In this document: in pieces, positions 59,530 through 64,000 of the stretch
Position numbering within the stretch: position 1 is the first letter of the stretch
Layout of the letters: each line of letters starts with the position of its first letter
Assembly: GCA_900314855.1 (NCBI GenBank)
Contig: OMWZ01000001.1
Coordinates: 1 to 64,000 of the forward strand
Direction of reading: 5' to 3'
DNA: 64,000 nt
DNA from: an uncultured Selenomonadales bacterium
Lineage (GTDB): Bacteria; Bacillota; Negativicutes; Acidaminococcales; Acidaminococcaceae
Position numbers and translations under genes: made by a program
Notes under the pieces: generated by a model
What the model was told of the DNA's origin: nothing
Seen by the model: the letters and a program-made list of their open reading frames with translations, nothing else
Database searches by the model: none

Positions 59530-60405
59530 ATGCATATTGAAGAATTGGCGACCCAGGTCGTCCCGTTAAGCCGCGAACTCATAGCGGCGGCGCAAAAGCG
59601 CTTTGACAATTTGATCAAACCCGTCGGCTCCCTGGCGCAGCTCGAGGAAATGACCTCCCGCTACGCCGCCATTGTGGGCTCGTCGGACAAGCAGCTCGTC
59701 GTGGTTCCTTCCGTGCGGATCCTGCTTCTGTGGGGAACGGAACGATGCAAGGACCAGATCGAGGCCATCCTGTTGGGTAAAGCGCCGGTCCTGGCGCTGG
59801 CGGAGCAGGTCCGGGCCAAGGTATTGCCCCAGTTCCTGACGAGCGAAAATATGTATGATTATCTGGAAGAAGGGGCTATGCTTACGAGCGAATACGTGAG
59901 GGAGGAAAAGGCCGGCGTCCTTTGCCAGGGTTGCTTCAGTCCCTCGCCGGCCCCGGAGCGGTGGCGTCCCCTGGTCGCCGAAGAGGACGGGCTGCGGTTC
60001 CTGGAGGAACTGGGCGAGCCGGAAATTTCGGCCATGGCCGGGTCCATCCTCCAGGCGGCAGGCCTGCGAATCCCGGTCCTGCTGGACGGCGTGGCGACCT
60101 GCCTGGCCGCCCTGGCGGCAGCGAAATTCAACAGTGCCGTGCTGGAGTACTGCTATGCCGGCACGGAAACGGAAGAAGAAGGAGCGGCGGAACTGCTGGC
60201 CCTTTTGGGACGAAAGGCGCCGCTGAAGCTGCACCTGTCGGACAGCCGGGGCAACGGCGCCCTGGCCTGTCTGGATATCTTCGACGCGGGCATCAAGGCC
60301 TACCGGGAAATGGAAACCTTCGAGGAAGCGGGTGTCCACGCGGAAGAGGAGAAATTTTCCCTGAAAGTGCAGGAAGACAGGAAACAGGCCGGGGAGGCGC
60401 GCTGA
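59530..60405 (+). CDS. Degenerate CobT homologue, ArsB-like partner subunit
   Basis: 291 aa. It clearly belongs to the CobT family (FDNLIKPVGSLAQLEEM at 25-41; GEPEISAMAGSILQAAG; VLLDGVATCLAALA), but the central region is shortened, the GDHG block is gone, and the catalytic LGEGTGA is replaced by LSDSRGNGA (236-244), so it should not be active alone. It has just the N-terminal motif that the CobT homologue at 57537 lacks. By analogy with ArsAB it should form a heteromer with that protein. RBS AAGAAGGGAAGAG before the ATG. Confidence 0.8.
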   Translation: MHIEELATQVVPLSRELIAAAQKRFDNLIKPVGSLAQLEEMTSRYAAIVGSSDKQLVVVPSVRILLLWGTERCKDQIEAILLGKAPVLALAEQVRAKVLPQFLTSENMYDYLEEGAMLTSEYVREEKAGVLCQGCFSPSPAPERWRPLVAEEDGLRFLEELGEPEISAMAGSILQAAGLRIPVLLDGVATCLAALAAAKFNSAVLEYCYAGTETEEEGAAELLALLGRKAPLKLHLSDSRGNGALACLDIFDAGIKAYREMETFEEAGVHAEEEKFSLKVQEDRKQAGEAR

Positions 60406-60406
60406 G

Positions 60407-61036
60407 ATGGCAAAACTATATTTGATCCGTCATGGAGAGACGGACTATAACAAAACGTACCGCTTTCAGGGACAGACAGACATTCCCCTGAACGAAGCCG
60501 GACGGGCCCAGGCGGAGTTGCTGGCCCGCTATTTTCGCGAGATTCCCCTGGACGGTCTCTATTGCAGCAGTTTGGGGCGGGCCGTGGAAACGGCGCGGGC
60601 GATCGGCCGGGTCCAGGGGTTGGAGCCTGTGTCCGTCGACGCGTTCCGTGAATTGAATTTCGGCGCCTGGGAAGGCCGAAACAGCGAAGACATCCAGAAG
60701 CGGGATGCCCGCGAATGGAAGGAATTCTTTGCCAGTCCGGCCGATACAGTCCTGCCCGGCGGGGAAAGCATGACGGACGTACAGCGGCGTGCCTATCCGG
60801 CCCTGCGCAAGATCCTGGAACAGCACCCCCAGGGCCAGGTGGCCGTCGTGGCCCATGGCGGGATCCTGCGGGTCCTGATCTGCACCATGCTCGGCATGAA
60901 TCTGAACCGCACGTGGCACCTCCACGTGGGCAACGCCTCGGTGACCTGCTTCTATTACTGGGGCAACTCCTACACCCTGGAGTTTGCCAACCTTTCCTAC
61001 TACCTGGACCGTCCTTCCCTAGAATTGAAACTGTGA
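60407..61036 (+). CDS. cobC: Alpha-ribazole-phosphatase-type histidine phosphatase CobC
   Basis: Histidine-phosphatase-superfamily enzyme, 209 aa. RHGET (8-12) holds the phospho-accepting histidine; FGAWEGRN and VVAHGG complete the site. Position one base after the CobT-like gene, at the end of the riboswitch operon, fits removal of the 5'-phosphate from the lower-ligand nucleoside phosphate or from cobamide phosphate. RBS GGGGAGGCG lies in the upstream gene. Sequence alone cannot exclude a general phosphoglycerate-mutase-like phosphatase. Confidence 0.85.
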   Translation: MAKLYLIRHGETDYNKTYRFQGQTDIPLNEAGRAQAELLARYFREIPLDGLYCSSLGRAVETARAIGRVQGLEPVSVDAFRELNFGAWEGRNSEDIQKRDAREWKEFFASPADTVLPGGESMTDVQRRAYPALRKILEQHPQGQVAVVAHGGILRVLICTMLGMNLNRTWHLHVGNASVTCFYYWGNSYTLEFANLSYYLDRPSLELKL

Positions 61037-61357
61037 GATCCGGGCAGGGCCCGGGAGCAAGGGAAGTTTCTGGAAGAAACATAATAATTAATAAGTATTT
61101 TTTACTGTAACAAGACGAAAAAAACAACCCATTTTGTAACTTTTTGTCGTAAAGTTCAAAGTTTGTCCCTACTTATATTACATTTGCGGAAAACTTCGTT
61201 GACAAATGGCTTTCTTTTGATATACTCACTTTAGAGTATCTCTAGGCGTCCTTGATCATGCATCGCCCTGCCAAGCACGTAAACCTTTACGTTCTGTGAA
61301 GCGGTCAGCCCCAAGTTCGCTCCCGAGGAGTTACGAGAAAAAGGAGTGTATTACAAC
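61037..61357 (+). promoter_or_regulatory. Intergenic region with strong promoter and structured leader
   Basis: The region is AT-rich up to ~61200 with an imperfect ACGA/TCGT hairpin near 61113-61152 that could end the cobalamin operon. TTGACA (61199-61204) and TATACT (61221-61226), 16 bp apart with TGA before the -10, form a strong promoter. The ~110-nt leader contains the palindrome ACGTAAA-CC-TTTACGT (61277-61292). No gene seen before 61358. Confidence 0.65.
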
Positions 61358-61657
61358 ATGTTTGAAGACAAGACCCTGAAATGTGTCGAATGTGGTTCCG
61401 AGTTCGTGTTCTCCGCTTCCGAGCAGGAATTCTACGCCGAAAAAGGCTTCACGAACGAACCGAAGCGTTGCCCGCACTGCAGAGCGGCCCGCAAAGCCCG
61501 CGTCAATGGCACCCAGCCCCGTCAGATGTATCATACGGTCTGCGCGGAATGCGGCAAGGAAACGGAAGTTCCGTTCCAGCCCTCCGAAGACCGTCCTGTC
61601 TACTGCTTTGACTGCTTCAACAAACGCAGACATAACGGCAGAGGCCACGAAGAATAA
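61358..61657 (+). CDS. Small zinc-ribbon protein
   Basis: 99 aa, with four CxxC pairs: CVEC, CPHC, CAEC and CFDC, i.e. two zinc-ribbon sites, in a basic protein ending in a charged tail. Such small zinc-ribbon proteins are common in Clostridia and Negativicutes but have no known function. ATG 61358 follows AAAAAGGAG; the GTG at 61346 overlaps that site. A strong promoter and long leader suggest high expression. Confidence 0.82.
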   Translation: MFEDKTLKCVECGSEFVFSASEQEFYAEKGFTNEPKRCPHCRAARKARVNGTQPRQMYHTVCAECGKETEVPFQPSEDRPVYCFDCFNKRRHNGRGHEE

Positions 61658-61665
61658 AGATTCCC

Positions 61666-61696
61666 GACCGGTTGCGTCCGCAGCCGGTCTTTTTTT
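61666..61696 (+). terminator. Terminator of the zinc-ribbon gene
   Basis: GACCGG-TTGCG pairs with CGCAG-CCGGTC (61666-61689), followed by T7. Confidence 0.9.
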
Positions 61697-61772
61697 GCAT
61701 TTGCTGCCGGAATGGGGGAGACACTGCGGGGAAAAGGTTTTAAAAATAGTTTCCCGATTTCCAAACCTTCTG

Positions 61773-61781
61773 TGGTATAAT
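61773..61781 (+). promoter_or_regulatory. Extended -10 promoter of the DUF2156 gene
   Basis: TGGTATAAT (TATAAT at 61776-61781); the -35 region is weak (CCGATT). Confidence 0.5.
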
Positions 61782-61843
61782 GACTAGAGATTGCCTTTCC
61801 AGCGTGTGGAAAGGTACCGGCTGTCCCATAAGGAGGGTTAGTT

Positions 61844-62725
61844 ATTTTAGAATTTAAAGATGTGGCCGTGAAAGATCGTGCCTTGTTTGAGACATATTTG
61901 AACAAACCGGACCACATGGGGTCCGAGTGCGCCTATACGAACCTGTTCATTTGGCGCGACTACTATCGTACGTATTGGACGGAGCATTTGGGCTTCCTCA
62001 TCATTAAAGTCGATGTGGAAGACACATCCTTTTTCCTTCAGCCCTTCGGGGGGGAGGAGGAAGACCTGTCGCGGCTCGTCCGTGATTTGAAGGAGTATCA
62101 CGGCGGCGGCTTCGAGTTCCACGGCATTTACGAGTCCTCCCTGGAGCGTCTCGGGAAGCTGGCTTTTGAGGAAGAATTTGTAGAAGACCGGGACAGCTGG
62201 GATTATGTCTACCTGCAAAAGGATCTGGCGACTTTGTCGGGACGGAAGTTTCACGGGCAGAAGAATCATTACAATGCCTTCAAAAAGGCAAATCCCGATT
62301 ATACCTTCGAACTCATCAATCCGGAGAACTACGCCGAATGCCTGAATTTCGGCGAGGAATGGTGCCGGTCCCGCATGGACACGGATGCCAGCATCTACTG
62401 GGAATGGCGTGCCCTGCAGGAGGCTTTTGTCAATTTCGAGGCCTTGGGCCTGCGCGGCGGTGCCATCCGTATCGGTGGCCGCATCCAGGCGTTCAGCTTC
62501 GGCAAAGCCATCAACGACGTCATTTGCGACGAGAACGTGGAGAAGGCCAATCCCCAGATCCGCGGCCTCTACACGGCCATCCAGAAGGAATGCGCCGAAA
62601 AGGTATGGGGAGATATGACCTATATCAACCGGGAAGAGGATATGGGGAACGAAGGACTGCGCAAGGCGAAGGAGGCACTCCATCCGGCCTTCATGGTCAA
62701 AAAATACAATCTGCGGATCAAGTGA
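61844..62725 (+). CDS. DUF2156 (phosphatidylglycerol lysyltransferase C-terminal-like) protein
   Basis: 293 aa GNAT-fold protein of the DUF2156 family, related to the soluble part of MprF-type aminoacyl-lipid transferases; role unknown. Motifs: SECAYTNLFIWRDYY, FHGQKNHYNAFKKANPDYTFE, and the C-terminal MTYINREEDMGNEGLRKAKEALHPAF. No standard start fits: AAGGAGGG (61830-61837) is 6 nt before ATT (61844), giving I/M-LEFKDVAVKD, the usual N terminus of the family. The first GTG (61862) is 24 nt from the RBS. The ATT start is therefore preferred. Confidence 0.78.
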   Translation: MLEFKDVAVKDRALFETYLNKPDHMGSECAYTNLFIWRDYYRTYWTEHLGFLIIKVDVEDTSFFLQPFGGEEEDLSRLVRDLKEYHGGGFEFHGIYESSLERLGKLAFEEEFVEDRDSWDYVYLQKDLATLSGRKFHGQKNHYNAFKKANPDYTFELINPENYAECLNFGEEWCRSRMDTDASIYWEWRALQEAFVNFEALGLRGGAIRIGGRIQAFSFGKAINDVICDENVEKANPQIRGLYTAIQKECAEKVWGDMTYINREEDMGNEGLRKAKEALHPAFMVKKYNLRIK

Positions 62726-62741
62726 GGGGGACGCGGCAACC

Positions 62742-63926
62742 ATGGAATTCCGTCTGGCGTCGGCCGGAGACCTGCCTCAGGTCATGGGCCTGTGGGACTA
62801 CTGTTTCGAAAAAAAGGAAGATCCTTTTTTTCAGTGGTATTTCCGCGAATATTGCCTGCAACACAATAAAGTCGTCGGCGGCTTCGACGAGGAAGGCCGC
62901 CTGCGCAATATGCTGCACCTGAACCCTTATCAGGTCCTGCTGCGCGGCCGCGTGGCAGAGATGCCTTATATCGTCGGCGTGGCGACAGACCCGGCGGCGC
63001 GGGGGCACCATTTGACCGAAGGGCTCTTGGATGCAGCCTTTGCCCTTTTACGGGCCCGGCATGTGGCGTTTGCGCTGCTCATGCCTATCTACGCCGGCAT
63101 TTACCAGCCCTACGGCTTTGCTTTCTGCTACAAAAAGCATGCGTATGACCTTCCCTTGGCGGACCTGCGTGTGCCGGCGCCGGTGGGGGAGGTCCGTCTC
63201 GAGCGGTCCGCCCGCCTGGACCGCCATCTCCTGGAAGATGTCTATGCCGACAGCGCGGCGCGGTACAATGGCCTGGCCGTGCGCACGGATTTTCAGTGGG
63301 ATAAGCTTTTGACGACGCACAGCCTGGAACACGTCCAGACTGCCTTGGCCTGTGAGGAAGGGCGGCCCACGGGATACATGCTGTACAAGATTCTCGACGA
63401 CAGGACTTTTTTTGTGCAGGAGCTGCTGGCTTCCACGGCGGACGCCCGCCTGGCCCTGCTGCGGTTCAGCCGGGCCCATCTGTCGGCGGCGGACCGTTTC
63501 GTCTGGCAGGCTCCGGCCGATGATGTCACCTACCTGCATTTTCCCGACGCGTCCCGGTCCGGGTCGGTCAAACCGGCCATGATGGCCCGCTGTCTCGATG
63601 TCGTGCAGGCTTTGGCGGACTATGAAGCGCCGCCGTCCTGTCCGGATCTGGATTTGACCCTAGCCGTGCAGGATCCCCAGATTGGGGCCAACAACCGTCT
63701 CCTCTCCTTGTCGGTCCGTCGGGGCCAGCTGCTGCTGCGAGACGGGGAGGACGAGACGCCGGACGTCCTGATGGATATCGGTGTTTTCACGCAGCTCTGT
63801 TTCGGTGCCTGCGAGGCGGAACGGCTGGAAGCGGCCGGGTTGCTGCATACGGTGGACCCGACGGCGACAGCGGCCCTGGCGGCCCTGTTCCCGCCGTGCG
63901 TCAACTATATTAATGAAGATTATTGA
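62742..63926 (+). CDS. Eis-like GNAT family N-acetyltransferase
   Basis: 394 aa. N-terminal acetyltransferase domain with PYIVGVATDPAARGHHLTEGLL (acetyl-CoA loop), a second degenerate GNAT domain, and a C-terminal sterol-carrier-like domain (about 290-394), the Eis architecture. Eis enzymes acetylate amines, including aminoglycosides and peptides; the acceptor here is unknown. 16 nt after the DUF2156 gene, so co-transcribed. It terminates at a natural stop; the final 74 bases of the window show no gene. Confidence 0.82.
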   Translation: MEFRLASAGDLPQVMGLWDYCFEKKEDPFFQWYFREYCLQHNKVVGGFDEEGRLRNMLHLNPYQVLLRGRVAEMPYIVGVATDPAARGHHLTEGLLDAAFALLRARHVAFALLMPIYAGIYQPYGFAFCYKKHAYDLPLADLRVPAPVGEVRLERSARLDRHLLEDVYADSAARYNGLAVRTDFQWDKLLTTHSLEHVQTALACEEGRPTGYMLYKILDDRTFFVQELLASTADARLALLRFSRAHLSAADRFVWQAPADDVTYLHFPDASRSGSVKPAMMARCLDVVQALADYEAPPSCPDLDLTLAVQDPQIGANNRLLSLSVRRGQLLLRDGEDETPDVLMDIGVFTQLCFGACEAERLEAAGLLHTVDPTATAALAALFPPCVNYINEDY

Positions 63927-64000
63927 GCCGTCCGGGGCAGCAGCCAGGAGGGCATATCGCCAGACGACAGATTCCGGGAGAACCCGGGCATAGTGAAATC

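Noticed and set aside
63927..64000. A gene start at the right edge (AGGAGGG near 63949)
   Set aside because: No start codon at a proper distance follows before the window ends.

Overview
The window looks like part of the chromosome of a GC-rich, diderm Firmicute of the class Negativicutes, most likely Acidaminococcaceae. The main clues are an outer-membrane porin with an SLH peptidoglycan-binding domain (7598-8836), Shine-Dalgarno sites of the AAGGAGG type, extended -10 promoters (TGnTATAAT), riboswitch-controlled anaerobic (cbi-type) cobalamin genes and a glutamate/aspartate:Na+ symporter. The genus cannot be fixed by reading alone.

Layout. The window opens with the 3' end of a 5S rRNA and the rrn terminator (1-93). 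A K+ uptake operon follows (trkA and two trkH/ktrB genes, 196-4494), then two LarA-family racemases (4552-7166), the SLH porin (7598-8836), a class I aminotransferase (9022-10221) and a convergent RluA-type pseudouridine synthase (10344-11099, minus). An ABC importer for a corrinoid, haem or Fe-siderophore, coupled to a half-size ABC exporter, occupies 11293-15843.

The main block is a 14-gene cobalamin operon (16171-30219) behind a cobalamin riboswitch and terminator: cbiD, cbiL, cbiF, cbiG, cbiH, cbiJ, cbiET, cbiA, cbiB, cobD, an ApgM-like phosphomutase, cbiP, cobA and cbiC. A second, classical cobalamin riboswitch (about 56645-56825) controls cobU, a CobT homologue, cobS, a second degenerate CobT homologue and cobC (56929-61036). 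A PduO-type adenosyltransferase lies just upstream. Together these run from cobalt-precorrin-2 to a finished cobamide; the cobaltochelatase, sirohydrochlorin genes and any benzimidazole synthesis genes are not in the window. The two CobT homologues lack complementary motifs, as expected for an ArsA/ArsB-type heteromer that attaches phenolic lower ligands.

Between the cobalamin blocks lie an Fe(III)-type ABC importer (30476-34417), two nitroreductases, an FMN-dependent hydroxy-acid dehydrogenase with an N-terminal cysteine cluster, a secreted protein with an 11-residue repeat, a free methionine-R-sulfoxide reductase overlapping an acyl-CoA synthetase, and the glutamate symporter (minus strand). 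Then come miaB-mutS-mutL-rsmJ-miaA-hfq (42082-50217), xerD, a divergent polysaccharide deacetylase, a class III aminotransferase, an SRPBCC protein, htpX and ndk. After the second cobalamin operon come a zinc-ribbon protein, a DUF2156 protein that appears to start at AUU, and an Eis-like acetyltransferase. No CRISPR array, insertion sequence, prophage or tRNA gene was seen; this is core and metabolic chromosome rather than an island.
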